Shown here: piece by piece, positions 46,066 through 56,007 of the stretch
Layout of the letters: the number at the start of each line of letters is the position of its first letter
How positions within the stretch are numbered: the first letter of the stretch is position 1
Source of the DNA: Parahoeflea halophila
Lineage (GTDB): Bacteria > Pseudomonadota > Alphaproteobacteria > Rhizobiales > Rhizobiaceae
Assembly (NCBI RefSeq): GCF_900220985.1
Contig: NZ_OCPC01000001.1
Coordinates: 62,001-126,000, forward strand
DNA: 64,000 bases
Reading direction: 5' to 3'
Notes under the pieces: model-generated
What the model was told of the DNA's origin: nothing
Databases searched by the model: none
What the model saw: the letters and a program-made list of their open reading frames with translations, nothing else
Made by a program: the position numbers and the translations under genes

Positions 46066-47082
46066 TCAGGAGACTGCCATCAGCCCCTCGAATTCTTCGC
46101 GCAATGCAGCCTCGTCACTGTCGTCGGGAGGGCCAAAGGCTGTCATGACGTTGTTTGCACGGCGCAATGCTTCGTCCGATAGAACCGGTGTTGCCGACGC
46201 CACCGCTTCCATTTCGGCCCTATTGCCATTGCAGTGCAATGTGACATCGCATCCTGCGGCTAGAATTGCACGGGTCCTTGTTGCGAAATCCCCAGAAAGC
46301 GCATTCATTGACACGTCATCGGACATCAACAAGCCGTCAAACCCGATTTCAGACCGGATTACCTGCTCAACCACCCGGGCCGAGGTTGTGGCCGGGTCCG
46401 CCGCATCCAGTGCCGTGAACACCACGTGGGCCGACATTGCCATGGCTTCCCCGGCAAGCGCCTTGAACGGCAGGAAATCATGCGCAGACAGCTCTGCATG
46501 CGACGCGTCGACATGCGGCAGTTCGAAATGCGTATCCGCTCCGGCCCGTCCATGCCCGGGAATGTGCTTGATCACCGGCAGCATGCCGCCGGCCTTGAGC
46601 CCGTCGCACGCCGCCTGCCCCAGCGCCGAGACGATATCCGGTGTGATACCGTAGGCCCGGTTGCCGATCACCTCGTGCCCGCCCGGGGACGGCACATCCA
46701 GCACCGGCAAACAGTCAACGCTTATCCCGAGTGGAAACAGATCGAATGCATGCAGCCGGGACATGATCCAAGTCGCCCGGAGCCCGGATTCCGGATTGGC
46801 CAGATACAGAGCGCCAAGATCGGCGCCGGAAGGATATTGCGGCACCAGCGGCGGCTTGAACCGCTGCACGCGCCCTCCCTCCTGATCAATCAGCACCGGC
46901 GCATCCGGTCGGCCGACGCTCTCCCGCAATCGGGCGGTCAGTTCCGCAACCTGGCTCATGCTGACGATATTGCGGCCGAAAAGGATAAATCCCCATGGCC
47001 GCGTATCCGCAAAGAACGCCGCCTCATCGCGGCTCAATTGGGGCCCGGAACATCCGAAGATGACTGCTTTTGATTCGCTCAT
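46066..47082 (-). CDS. nagZ: Beta-N-acetylhexosaminidase NagZ (glycoside hydrolase family 3)
   Basis: 338 residues. Family blocks are VLIDQEGGRVQR, SVDCLPVLDVP, the catalytic His/Asp loop IKHIPGHGRAGADTHFELP, and FDGLLMSDDVSMNAL with the nucleophile Asp. It removes GlcNAc from muropeptides during wall recycling in the cytoplasm; its product can feed AmpC induction. It lies between the SPOR gene and scpA, close enough (24 bp to scpA) for co-transcription. Confidence 0.95.
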   Translation of the reverse strand: MSESKAVIFGCSGPQLSRDEAAFFADTRPWGFILFGRNIVSMSQVAELTARLRESVGRPDAPVLIDQEGGRVQRFKPPLVPQYPSGADLGALYLANPESGLRATWIMSRLHAFDLFPLGISVDCLPVLDVPSPGGHEVIGNRAYGITPDIVSALGQAACDGLKAGGMLPVIKHIPGHGRAGADTHFELPHVDASHAELSAHDFLPFKALAGEAMAMSAHVVFTALDAADPATTSARVVEQVIRSEIGFDGLLMSDDVSMNALSGDFATRTRAILAAGCDVTLHCNGNRAEMEAVASATPVLSDEALRRANNVMTAFGPPDDSDEAALREEFEGLMAVS

Positions 47083-47144
47083 GCCGCGATGGTAGACGAA
47101 CCGCCATCATTTGGCAGCAAGCCGCACCCGGAACTGCACATGTG

Positions 47145-47169
47145 AAAAAGGCCGCACAGTATGCGGCCT
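47145..47169 (-). terminator. Intrinsic terminator of the SPOR gene
   Basis: On the reverse strand AGGCCGCA / TGCGGCCT stems with a 5-nt loop, followed by TTTTC, 28 bp after the stop. Confidence 0.75.
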
Positions 47170-47197
47170 CTCCTTGTACTTTTCCACCAGTCCCGGC

Positions 47198-50100
47198 TCA
47201 GCGTGACACGAAGCAACTCCCGCCGGCAGCCTTGTAGCGGCTGCAAAGCGCATTCGCCTGGTCCCTGTTGCCTGCGGGCACCCGAACCCGGTGGAAAACA
47301 CCTTTGCCGGGGATGTCGGCACGCTGGATGTCGACCGACTGACCGCCAAGCACCGAGCTGTAACGGTTGGACAGCGTCTGCCAGGAGGACCGGGCACCTT
47401 CCACGGTCGGCTGCGAGGCTATCTGCACATAGTAGCCGCCCGGATTGGCCACCGGTGCAGCTGCCGGAGCAGCGGCGGCTGGCGCCGATGCGACTTCCAC
47501 CGGCTGCGGGGTCGCAGTCACGGCAGGTGCAGCGTTGACCGTCCCGCCCTGCGTCACAGTGCCCACCACATTGACCGGCTGGTCAGCGGGCCTGCCTTGC
47601 GGCACCGGTGCATTGGCCACGGGGCGGATCTGCTGGGTGGTGACGACCCGAACCGGGGCAACAGTGCCTTCGGAGGCCGCAGCTTCCGTATTGGCCGGCT
47701 CGTCTTCGACCGGCGGCGCAACCTCAGCCGCGTCCACCTGTTCGACAGGTGCAGGGCTCAGCAAAGGTTGAGCCTGCCCCTCGGGCGGGGACTGAGCCAC
47801 ATCCGGCGTCTCCGCCGGTGCCGCCGAAGCATCCGTCTCCGGTTCGCTGACTTCACGGGCCACGATCGAACCATCCGGCTTGACAATCATCGTGCGCACC
47901 TTGCGCGGAGAAACGACCGGTCCGGCCGCGGCTTCCGGCGGCGCCTCATCCGACGTCGCATCCGCAGTGAGACGCTCCTCCGATTTCTCGGAAAATTCCG
48001 AACGGCCTTCCAGCGGCAGAATTTCGGGATCCAGAGTTCTCTGCACCACATCTACCGGCTCTTCGGCCGAATTCACCAGCGCCGGCTGTCCGGAAGATTT
48101 ACCGGCCCCACCGGCAACACGGTCATAGACCGCCTTGTCCTGGTTGGGGACCGTCATGCCTCCCGGGTTTTCGGGAAGGATCTTGACCGGCTCCTTGTCC
48201 GCCCGGATGATTCGTGGACCACCATCGGCTGTCGTGTCGTCGTCTGACAGCATGCTCCAGGCGAATGCGCCAACCCCGGCAAACAGCGCGACCCCCAGCA
48301 CCGCGAAGGCCAGCACGGGACCGCGACTCCGGCTGTTTTCGGCACTGGGAGCGACGGGAATAGTCTCATCGAAGTCATAACCGGCGGCCGGATAGGACGC
48401 ATCGGCACCTTCGACCACGGATGGACGGCCCCTCTCGTCCGAAATCACACCGAGCTCCCGCTCAAGTGCGATATATTCGTCCGAGACTTCATCGGCATGA
48501 GGCACGGCGCCGGCCCGGTTCCAGCCGTCCGTAGCAGCAAAAGCAGCGCCAGCGCCCAAGACCGCGGCCTCTTCCTGATGAGATTCCGGCCGCTCGACTA
48601 TGTCGGCAAATTCGCGTTCGATCTCGGTCTCATACTCAGGGTCGATCGGCTGCGGCTCGTCGTGCTGCAGTTCAGGAACCTCGATATCGGAAACGAGCTC
48701 AACCGTTTCGTCCGCCTCGGAAATCAATCCGGCATCGAAATAATACTCGGAATCATCGGAGTCCGCGCCGCCAGGCTCGAGCCCCTGCTCTGACGTCTCG
48801 AATCCTTCGAGCCAGTCAGTCTGCTCCGGCTCGCCTGGCGCCCGGTCGGGCACCGATTTAGCCTCCGGTCCAACGCTTTTTTCCGGGGCCAGATCGAGGA
48901 AAGCCTCTGAAATCTCGTCGCGATGACTGGTTTCCTCGGGCTCGGGTCTTATTGACAGCCAGTCGTCGGCCTGCACCGGTTTTCCGGTCTGGAGCCTGGT
49001 CTCGACCGTCTCGACCTGTTCTGTCGGTTGAGCGGCCTCATCTGCAAAACTCTCGGCGAGCACCTGCTCCAGATCGAAGTCCAGCTCGTCAGACACATCG
49101 GCCGTTTCATCCGATGCCGTGACAACCCGGTCGGGCAGACCGAACATGTCACCGAGTTCCTCGTCGAGCTCCTCGGTGGTTGCCTCTTCGATGCTGTCGA
49201 GTGACCAGGGATCTTCCGCCTCTGTCGATGCGGAGGCCTCCGGTTCGCGCTGAGCCTCGGATTCACCGTCATTGACATTGGTGTCGCCGTCCTCGTTGAT
49301 TGCCGCCAACAACTCCTCGGCGGCTTCGTCAAACACCGCTACGTCATCATCCAGTGTGCTGTCATTCAGGGCATCCAGCGCCGTCTCGACATCCAGCTGC
49401 GCCTCGATGTCATCAGCATCCTGCTCGTGGGTCACGGGACTTTCCCCGGGCTGCCCGATCGCAATCTCGTGACCGAAAACATCAAGCTCCGTGGAAAGGT
49501 ATTCCTCGAAATCCATCGGTGATGCATCAGCTTCGACGCTTTCAGCCGGCTCGGTTCGGGCACTAACCGGCGCCGCCGACTGGTCGTCGCCCGGTAACGC
49601 TCCCGAAGTCCGGTCCCGCTGTGCTGCCGACGGCAGTTCGAAGCGCGCCATGTCGTTGAACACGTCGTCATCGACAGGATCATCCGTCACGCTGGTCTCG
49701 GCGACAGCGGCCACCGGCGCTTGTGCAGCGTCCTTAGAACCCGCATCTGGCTGTTGACTGTCCGCTTCTCCGGTCTCGGGTCCGTCCGTTTCAGACATCG
49801 GTGCGTCATCATCCGCATCCAGCGTCCTCATCCAGTCGTCATCGATCCCGGTCTCGTCAGCCGGATGGCCGGCATGTCGATCATATCGGGATTCGTTTTC
49901 AATCGCCGCCAGCAGCGCCTCGGACGAGCGCCCATCGCCGGATTCAAACCGGGCGTCTTGGGAGCTGGCCGCATCGTCATTGGCGGATGCTGAAACCGGC
50001 TCGTCAGAGACCTCCTGCTCGCGTTGATACTCGTCTTCAGCCGATGAACCGGTGGGTTTCTGTTCCGAAAACGCCTGTGTCAGCTCCTCGTCAAGCTCGT

Positions 50101-50377
50101 GCCTGTCGTCGAAATCGGACTCCGCCAGCATCGCATCGACAGCCTCGTCGGCTTCGACGCTATCAAGCTCGTCATCGGAAGGGGCGAGAGGCACGTCGAG
50201 CTCGCGCATCAGCTCCGCCTCGAGATCAAACTCGGCCGGCACCTGAGCGGTCTCGCCTGCAGGAGCTACCTCGGATGGCCGCTCGTAGCCGATGATCCGG
50301 GCAAGCTCAGCCAGGGGGTCGTCAATTTCGGACTCCGGCTGCGGGGACCGCGTATTGCTATCGAATTGATCAGCCAT
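47198..50377 (-). CDS. Giant acidic SPOR-domain membrane protein
   Basis: 1059 residues. Residues 1-640 are extremely acidic and low-complexity (many D/E with A, S and T; patterns like DDDxxxE) and presumably cytoplasmic. One transmembrane segment follows (about 686-709, GPVLAFAVLGVALFAGVGAFAWSML). A Pro/Ala-rich periplasmic stalk leads to a C-terminal SPOR domain (about 975-1059: GYYVQIASQPTVEGARSSWQTLSNRY, GKGVFHRVRVPAGNRDQANALCSRYKAAGGSCFVSR). SPOR binds denuded septal murein, so a division-site role is likely. The N-terminal length is far above FtsN-type proteins. Upstream argS and downstream nagZ keep the rhizobial order. Confidence 0.9.
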   Translation of the reverse strand: MADQFDSNTRSPQPESEIDDPLAELARIIGYERPSEVAPAGETAQVPAEFDLEAELMRELDVPLAPSDDELDSVEADEAVDAMLAESDFDDRHELDEELTQAFSEQKPTGSSAEDEYQREQEVSDEPVSASANDDAASSQDARFESGDGRSSEALLAAIENESRYDRHAGHPADETGIDDDWMRTLDADDDAPMSETDGPETGEADSQQPDAGSKDAAQAPVAAVAETSVTDDPVDDDVFNDMARFELPSAAQRDRTSGALPGDDQSAAPVSARTEPAESVEADASPMDFEEYLSTELDVFGHEIAIGQPGESPVTHEQDADDIEAQLDVETALDALNDSTLDDDVAVFDEAAEELLAAINEDGDTNVNDGESEAQREPEASASTEAEDPWSLDSIEEATTEELDEELGDMFGLPDRVVTASDETADVSDELDFDLEQVLAESFADEAAQPTEQVETVETRLQTGKPVQADDWLSIRPEPEETSHRDEISEAFLDLAPEKSVGPEAKSVPDRAPGEPEQTDWLEGFETSEQGLEPGGADSDDSEYYFDAGLISEADETVELVSDIEVPELQHDEPQPIDPEYETEIEREFADIVERPESHQEEAAVLGAGAAFAATDGWNRAGAVPHADEVSDEYIALERELGVISDERGRPSVVEGADASYPAAGYDFDETIPVAPSAENSRSRGPVLAFAVLGVALFAGVGAFAWSMLSDDDTTADGGPRIIRADKEPVKILPENPGGMTVPNQDKAVYDRVAGGAGKSSGQPALVNSAEEPVDVVQRTLDPEILPLEGRSEFSEKSEERLTADATSDEAPPEAAAGPVVSPRKVRTMIVKPDGSIVAREVSEPETDASAAPAETPDVAQSPPEGQAQPLLSPAPVEQVDAAEVAPPVEDEPANTEAAASEGTVAPVRVVTTQQIRPVANAPVPQGRPADQPVNVVGTVTQGGTVNAAPAVTATPQPVEVASAPAAAAPAAAPVANPGGYYVQIASQPTVEGARSSWQTLSNRYSSVLGGQSVDIQRADIPGKGVFHRVRVPAGNRDQANALCSRYKAAGGSCFVSR

Positions 50378-50436
50378 GAATCACTCACATACTCTCGCAC
50401 ACTCTACTGCCAGAGCAATGTGGGGAAAAGGTGACT

Positions 50437-52197
50437 TTAGCGCATTTCTTCCGGAGCATCAGTCCCAGTAATCCGAAGACCTGACCTCAAAACCGAAGCG
50501 ACTGCGTACACCAATCCCAACCTGGCAATTGTCGAGTGTCTGTTTTTATCGTTAACAAACCGCAAACCCGGCTCGTCGCGTCCCTTGTTCCAGTGCGCGT
50601 GCAGCAAACTAGCCAGCTCATAGAGGTAAAACGCCACCCTGTGCGGCTCCTGACCGGAGGCCGCGGACTCGATCATGCGCGGATACTCGCCGAGCTTTGC
50701 AATCAGCGCCAGTTCACTCTCGTGTGACAGGTGCGACAGGTCGGCCGCAGCCAGAACCTCCGGCGACAAATCGAGATCCGGGAATGTCTCGACTGCCTGA
50801 CGCATCACCGATGCGCAGCGGGCATGGGCGTACTGGACGTAGAAGACCGGGTTGTCCTTGGACTGTTCGGTCACCTTGGCAAAGTCGAAATCAAGCGATT
50901 CCGAACTTTTTCTGTAGAGCATCATGAAGCGGACCGAATCCACTCCGACTTCATCAACAACATCGCGAAGCGTGATGAAATCGCCCGACCGCTTGGACAT
51001 CCGCACCGGCTCGCCGTTGCGATAGATCTTGACCAGCTGGCACAAGAGAACCGTGAGCTTTGCCTCACCCGCCGAGACCGCCTTGGCAACGGCCTCAAGC
51101 CGCTTGATGTAGCCGCCGTGGTCAGCACCGAGCACGTAGATCATCTCGGAGAAACCACGTTCGAACTTGTCACGGAAATAGGCGACATCGGCGGCAAAAT
51201 AGGTGTAGCTGCCATCCGACTTGATCAGGGGACGGTCGATATCGTCACCAACATCGGTGGACCGGAACAGGGTCTGCTCGCGGTCTTCCCAGTCTTCGGG
51301 CAACTGGCCTTTCGGTGGCGGCAATTTGCCCTTGTAGACATGGCCCTTGAAGGTCAGGTCGTTGATGGCCTGCCGGATGGCGCCTGCGCCGTTAGCATGC
51401 AGGCTGCGTTCCGAAAAGAACACGTCATGCACGACATTCAGCGCTTCCAGATCGGCACGGATCATCGCCATCATCGCATCAATGGCGACGTCCTTGATAA
51501 GGGCCAACCGGTCAGATTCCGGCATCGTCCGCAGCGAAGTTCCATACTCGTCTTTCAATGCCTGCCCGACCGGAACCAGGTAATCACCCGGATACAGGCC
51601 GGCAGGAATTTCGCCGATGTCCTCTCCCAGCGCTTCGCGGTATCTCAGATAGACCGAGTTCGCCAGCACATCGATCTGCGAACCGGCGTCATTGATGTAA
51701 TATTCCTTGGTCACTTGGTAGCCGGCAAAGCTCAGCAGATTTGCCAGCGCATCACCGACCACCGCGCCACGGCAGTGACCAACATGCATCGGCCCGGTCG
51801 GGTTGGCGGAAACATACTCGACATTGACCTTGCGATTTCCGCCCATGACCGAACGGCCGAATTCGGCCCCTTCGCTCACTATGGTCGCAACCAGCCGCTG
51901 CCAAAAGCTTGCAGTCAGCCTGAAATTTAGGAAACCGGGGCCGGCCACGCTTGTCTCCGTGACGTCCGTGTCACCGGCAAACTGCGCCGCGATCAGCTCA
52001 GCCAGCGCGCGCGGATTCATCCCCAGTGGTTTTGCCAGAACCATCGCCGCATTGGTCGAAATGTCGCCATGGGCCGGGTCGCGGGGCGGCTCCACGGTCA
52101 GTCGCTCAAGATTGACTTCACCGTTCTTTTCCTTAACGGCATCAAGCGCTTGTACGGCAAGCTTGATTCTGTTTTCGAAGTCCTTGAACACATTCAT
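50437..52197 (-). CDS. argS: Arginyl-tRNA synthetase
   Basis: 586 residues. The N-terminal Add-1 domain starts [15 protein letters not shown]. The class I core has [18 protein letters not shown] (HIGH-like) and [14 protein letters not shown] (KMSKS-like). [36 protein letters not shown] and the DALR anticodon domain at the end ([16 protein letters not shown]) complete the enzyme. ATG 52197 fits the family; the frame is open to 52314 without support. Confidence 0.95.
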   Translation of the reverse strand: MNVFKDFENRIKLAVQALDAVKEKNGEVNLERLTVEPPRDPAHGDISTNAAMVLAKPLGMNPRALAELIAAQFAGDTDVTETSVAGPGFLNFRLTASFWQRLVATIVSEGAEFGRSVMGGNRKVNVEYVSANPTGPMHVGHCRGAVVGDALANLLSFAGYQVTKEYYINDAGSQIDVLANSVYLRYREALGEDIGEIPAGLYPGDYLVPVGQALKDEYGTSLRTMPESDRLALIKDVAIDAMMAMIRADLEALNVVHDVFFSERSLHANGAGAIRQAINDLTFKGHVYKGKLPPPKGQLPEDWEDREQTLFRSTDVGDDIDRPLIKSDGSYTYFAADVAYFRDKFERGFSEMIYVLGADHGGYIKRLEAVAKAVSAGEAKLTVLLCQLVKIYRNGEPVRMSKRSGDFITLRDVVDEVGVDSVRFMMLYRKSSESLDFDFAKVTEQSKDNPVFYVQYAHARCASVMRQAVETFPDLDLSPEVLAAADLSHLSHESELALIAKLGEYPRMIESAASGQEPHRVAFYLYELASLLHAHWNKGRDEPGLRFVNDKNRHSTIARLGLVYAVASVLRSGLRITGTDAPEEMR

Positions 52198-52261
52198 GGC
52201 TAAAGTCCGGATATGGCGGGGATAGGGGAGCGAAACGGGTGTTTGCGCAGGTGAGCGCTGC

Positions 52262-53467
52262 CTATCGCAAATCCGGCGTATGGTCAAACAGACGCCGGTG
52301 CGCCGCCACGGCATAGGTATCCGTCATTCCCGCAAGATAGTCCCTCACCTTGCGCGCGCGCAGCTCGACCGGCAGGTCTTCGATACCCTTGTGGCGATGT
52401 TTGTCCCCCATGGCTGATGGATCACTCATGAAGGCCGCAAACAGGTCTCGCACAATCCGTGTGGCGGACGCCCTCACCCGCATGACGTTCGGGTGCCGGT
52501 AGAGATGCCGGTAAAGAAATTTCTTGATGGCGCGATCGGCTGTGACGAATTCGTCGGAGAAATGCGCCATGGTCCGGCCAGCATGCCGGATATCGTCAGC
52601 CGATTGCGGCTTCAGTGCCTTGATATGAGCCTGAGACACGCTGATGACGTCCTCGACCATGCTGGTTATCTGGCGCCGCATGACCTCATGGATCAGCCGC
52701 GGCTCTTCAAGGCCGGGATAGCGGCACCGGACCTCCGCCAACAGCCGCGATATCAGCGGCAGTTCTTCCAGCATCTCCAACGTGATCAGGCCGGAGCGTA
52801 AACCGTCATCGATGTCGTGGGTGTTGTAGGCAATGTCGTCCGCAATCGCCGCGACCTGGGATTCGAGGCTCGAGTGAGTCGCAAGCCACAGATCGTGCTC
52901 GGCATTGTAAAGCGCGATGGGTTCGGGCAGCGGCTTGCCGCCCTCCACAATCAGCGGACCGTTGTGCTTGACCAGCCCCTCCAGCGTTTCCCAGCTCAGA
53001 TTGAGACCGTCGAAATCGGCATAGCGCTGCTCGAGCTTGGTGACGATGCGAAGTGACTGAGCATTGTGGTCGAACCCGCCGGCGTCCGCCATCAGTTCGG
53101 CCAGCGCTTCTTCGCCGGTATGTCCGAACGGGGTATGTCCGAAATCGTGCACCAGAGCGACGCCCTCGGCCAGATCCTCGTCAAGCTTCAGTGCGCGCGC
53201 CAGGGCACGGGCGATTTGCGCCACTTCAATGGTGTGGGTGAGCCGGGTGCGATAATGATCGCCCTCATGTGCCACAAAGACCTGTGTCTTGTGCTTGAGA
53301 CGCCGGAAGGCAGTGGTATGGACGATCCTGTCGCGGTCACGTTGGAACTCGGACCGGGTCGGACTGACCGGTTCCGCCACCAGCCGCCCGCGGCTCGCCC
53401 AGGGATCGACCGCCCATGGCGCCCGCGCGCAGGTTCCAAACCCCAATTGCTTTGTGTCGATTTCCAT
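52262..53467 (-). CDS. dgt: Deoxyguanosinetriphosphate triphosphohydrolase-like protein
   Basis: 401 residues of the HD superfamily. [49 protein letters not shown] and [19 protein letters not shown] carry the metal-binding H...HD...D residues. It hydrolyses dNTPs to nucleoside and triphosphate, probably with broad specificity as in other short alphaproteobacterial Dgt proteins. ATG 53467 is preferred over 53491. Leftwards, divergent from erpA; argS follows 64 bp downstream. Confidence 0.93.
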   Translation of the reverse strand: MEIDTKQLGFGTCARAPWAVDPWASRGRLVAEPVSPTRSEFQRDRDRIVHTTAFRRLKHKTQVFVAHEGDHYRTRLTHTIEVAQIARALARALKLDEDLAEGVALVHDFGHTPFGHTGEEALAELMADAGGFDHNAQSLRIVTKLEQRYADFDGLNLSWETLEGLVKHNGPLIVEGGKPLPEPIALYNAEHDLWLATHSSLESQVAAIADDIAYNTHDIDDGLRSGLITLEMLEELPLISRLLAEVRCRYPGLEEPRLIHEVMRRQITSMVEDVISVSQAHIKALKPQSADDIRHAGRTMAHFSDEFVTADRAIKKFLYRHLYRHPNVMRVRASATRIVRDLFAAFMSDPSAMGDKHRHKGIEDLPVELRARKVRDYLAGMTDTYAVAAHRRLFDHTPDLR

Positions 53468-53606
53468 GCCTATCCCGTCAACAGGCGTCAAACATTGCCC
53501 GACTCACTCCGTCCAAGCATTGACGCCGGGCAAGCGCCTTCATACCTATAGAGCGAGTGATTTGAAACATGTCTCTTCCGGACCTTGACCCCGGCAAGGA
53601 GGTACA

Positions 53607-53942
53607 ATGACTGAACCCGCATCTGTAACACTTTCCGATTCCGCCGCTCGCAGGATCAGGGAAATCGTCTCCGCCGAAACCGGCAAGTCCGCACTTCGGG
53701 TGTCCGTCGAAGGCGGCGGCTGTTCCGGCTTTTCCTACAAATTCGATCTCGCAGATGCGCCCGATGCGGATGATATCGTGTTGGAAAAAGATGATGCGCG
53801 AGTGCTGATCGACCAGGTCTCGCTCGTCTACATGGCCGGATCCGAGATCGATTTTGTCGACAACCTCATGGGCCAGGCCTTTCAGATCAAGAACCCCAAC
53901 GCGGTCGCATCCTGCGGCTGCGGCACCAGCTTTTCCGTCTGA
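53607..53942 (+). CDS. erpA: HesB/IscA-type iron-sulfur cluster carrier (ErpA-like)
   Basis: 111 residues. The three cluster cysteines are Cys39 (VEGGGCSGFSY), Cys103 and Cys105 (SCGCGTSFSV). It accepts clusters from the SUF/ISC machinery and passes them to targets such as isoprenoid enzymes and respiratory complexes. A very strong ribosome site (AAGGAGGT) precedes the ATG. It lies between divergent dgt and co-directional xth, an order common in Rhizobiales. Confidence 0.93.
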   Translation: MTEPASVTLSDSAARRIREIVSAETGKSALRVSVEGGGCSGFSYKFDLADAPDADDIVLEKDDARVLIDQVSLVYMAGSEIDFVDNLMGQAFQIKNPNAVASCGCGTSFSV

Positions 53943-53993
53943 CCTGCCCCTCTGTCCGCCCCTGGGCGGATTGATTGCCGAAGGATATGCGCC

Positions 53994-54776
53994 TTGAAAA
54001 TCGCCACCTGGAACATCAACGGCGTCAAGGCGCGGATCGACAATCTGCAGGCTTGGCTCAAGGAAAGCGACCCGGATATCGCCTGCCTGCAGGAGATCAA
54101 GTCGGTCGACGAAGGTTTTCCGCGCCTCGAGATCGAAGCGTTGGGCTACCATGTTGAAACACATGGCCAGAAGGGCTTCAACGGTGTCGCGATCCTTTCC
54201 AAGCAGAGCCCCGATGAAGTCAATCGCGGGCTTCCCGGGGACGACAGCGACGAGCAGGCCCGTTTTATAGAAGGCGTGTTTTCGACAGAGCGTGGCGTGC
54301 TGAGAGTCGTGTCGCTGTATCTGCCCAACGGCAACCCTGTGGAAACCCCGAAATTTCCCTACAAGCTGTCCTGGATGGAACGGCTGCAAGCCTTTGCCGC
54401 CGATCGCCTATCTTTAGAGGAACCGCTGATTCTGGCGGGCGATTACAATGTCATACCCGAGCCGGTCGATTGCCACGACCCGAAGGTCTGGGAGGGTGAC
54501 GCGCTGTTCCGCCCCGAATCCCGCAGCACTTTCCGAAGGCTCGAAAACCTCGGCTTCACCGATGCCTTGCGTTCAGTCAATGACCAGCCTGAAACCTATA
54601 CTTTCTGGGATTATCAGGCCGGCGCCTGGCCGAAAAACAACGGCATCCGCATCGACCATCTGATGCTCTCGCCGGAAGCGGCCAACCTGCTGCGGTCTGC
54701 CACCGTGGAGAAGCATGTGCGTGGATGGGAAAAACCGTCCGATCACGTTCCGGTGGCAATTTCACTGGCAGTCTGA
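53994..54776 (+). CDS. xth: Exodeoxyribonuclease III / AP endonuclease
   Basis: 260 residues of the endonuclease/exonuclease/phosphatase fold. It has MKIATWNINGVKARIDNL, CLQEIKS (metal Glu), GFNGVAILSK, the catalytic core AGDYNVIPEPVDCHDP, the DALR loop FTDALRS, YTFWDYQ and RIDHLMLSPE, and ends with SDHVPVAISL. It incises DNA at abasic sites and degrades 3' ends. The start codon is TTG, preceded by AAGGA; no ATG is in frame nearby. Probably co-transcribed with erpA (51 bp gap). Confidence 0.95.
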   Translation: MKIATWNINGVKARIDNLQAWLKESDPDIACLQEIKSVDEGFPRLEIEALGYHVETHGQKGFNGVAILSKQSPDEVNRGLPGDDSDEQARFIEGVFSTERGVLRVVSLYLPNGNPVETPKFPYKLSWMERLQAFAADRLSLEEPLILAGDYNVIPEPVDCHDPKVWEGDALFRPESRSTFRRLENLGFTDALRSVNDQPETYTFWDYQAGAWPKNNGIRIDHLMLSPEAANLLRSATVEKHVRGWEKPSDHVPVAISLAV

Positions 54777-54848
54777 GCCGCAGCTGCCCGCGCTTCCGGG
54801 CACCCCGCAAGTCTTGCCAAACCACCGCAACAGGCGCATCATTGGGCC

Positions 54849-55136
54849 ATGAAACAGGCTCTTGCACGTCGGATTGTCTTGAGCACCGGTTTGATGGCCG
54901 TTGCCTGCTTGGCCGCGCCTTCGGCGTTTGCCGGTCAAGACTGTGAGTGTGTCGGCAACGGAAAACGGGTCAAGGAAGGTAGCGTGGTCTGCTTGCAGAT
55001 CGGCTCATCCCAGCGTTATCTCGCGCGTTGCGAGCGCAATCTGAACAATACAAGCTGGAAAAAGATTACCGATGGCTGCCCGATGTCGCAGATCTTGCCC
55101 CGGACAACAACGGTTTCAGCCCTGAAACCGGGCTGA
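54849..55136 (+). CDS. Small cysteine-rich secreted protein
   Basis: 95 residues with a Sec signal peptide (LSTGLMAVACLAAPSAFA, cleavage after about residue 28). The mature 67 residues have five Cys (32, 34, 48, 61, 77): QDCECVGNGKRVKEGSVVC and LARCERNLNNTSWKKITDGC. It is likely periplasmic and disulfide-bonded. Small proteins of this look occur in Rhizobiales, but I cannot name a family or function. It follows xth by 72 bp. Confidence 0.7.
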   Translation: MKQALARRIVLSTGLMAVACLAAPSAFAGQDCECVGNGKRVKEGSVVCLQIGSSQRYLARCERNLNNTSWKKITDGCPMSQILPRTTTVSALKPG

Positions 55137-55209
55137 CAATATCAGCGCATTCATCATCTGGGATTGCCCACATCGCGATGCAGGCCACTGTGGCAGCGAC
55201 AGCGTCCGG

Positions 55210-56007
55210 TCAGTTGAGGCCCTTTGCCAGCATGTCCTGGGCCAGTGCAATCGCCGTGCGCCGGTCGGCTTCACCGGCCAGCGAAAAGGCGCGTTCCTGC
55301 ATCGCTTGGATCCAGGCCTTGTCGGCCGCCGGTGAGCGCTCGAGCGCCGTTGTCATGAAGGCAAGCCCGCGCACTGTCTGGCCTTCTTCGAACACGACAT
55401 TGCCCAACACCGCGGCTGCGGCGGGATGACCGCTGACACGGGCCCGGTTGAGCCACTTTTTGGCCTGCTGGATATCGTTGGCGCCACCCTCGCCTTCAAG
55501 GATCATGCGCCCGAGGCGGTATTGCGCTTCGGGCACTCCAAAGGCCGAAGCTGCCTGAAAATACAGCTGGCGTGCGGCACCCAGATTGGCCTGAACCGGG
55601 CTTCCGGGAATGCCTTTCTGGTAGTAGTTCGCCAGCGACAGCAGCGCGTTGACGAAATAGCCGGTGTCCTGTGACCCGGGCTCCACGCCCTGACGGGCGA
55701 TATCGTCATAGATCTTGAAGGCTTCGTAGTCATTCTCGACCACGCCGTCGCCATAGGCATACATGTTGGCAAGCGCCCAGCGGGCACCGGGATGGCCTTT
55801 TTCCGCAGCGTAGCGGTAGGCTTCGACGGCCTCGTCCTTGCGGCCCTTCTTGTAGGCCGAAAAGCCGAACCGGAACAGGTCGAACGGGCCCGATTCGCGC
55901 GTCACGCCCGCATTCGGGTCCAGCGCCAATGCCGGTGCGCCGAAGCCCATGGCCACAGCAAGGATAACACCACAAAGACCCGCCCGGGTATGCCTAGATG
56001 TCTGCAT
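55210..56007 (-). CDS. exoR: ExoR, periplasmic Sel1-repeat regulator of exopolysaccharide/acid response
   Basis: 265 residues, like the 268-residue ExoR of Sinorhizobium. Signal peptide ([18 protein letters not shown]), then [61 protein letters not shown] and several further Sel1 repeats (about residues 60-230), ending in [11 protein letters not shown]. In rhizobia and Agrobacterium it binds and restrains the ExoS/ChvG sensor, and its proteolysis at low pH releases the ExoS-ChvI response for exopolysaccharide, motility and virulence or symbiosis genes. ATG 56007 overlaps the ilvD 3' end by 14 bp; the frame to 56169 is rejected. ExoS/ChvI are not in the window. Confidence 0.9.
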   Translation of the reverse strand: MQTSRHTRAGLCGVILAVAMGFGAPALALDPNAGVTRESGPFDLFRFGFSAYKKGRKDEAVEAYRYAAEKGHPGARWALANMYAYGDGVVENDYEAFKIYDDIARQGVEPGSQDTGYFVNALLSLANYYQKGIPGSPVQANLGAARQLYFQAASAFGVPEAQYRLGRMILEGEGGANDIQQAKKWLNRARVSGHPAAAAVLGNVVFEEGQTVRGLAFMTTALERSPAADKAWIQAMQERAFSLAGEADRRTAIALAQDMLAKGLN

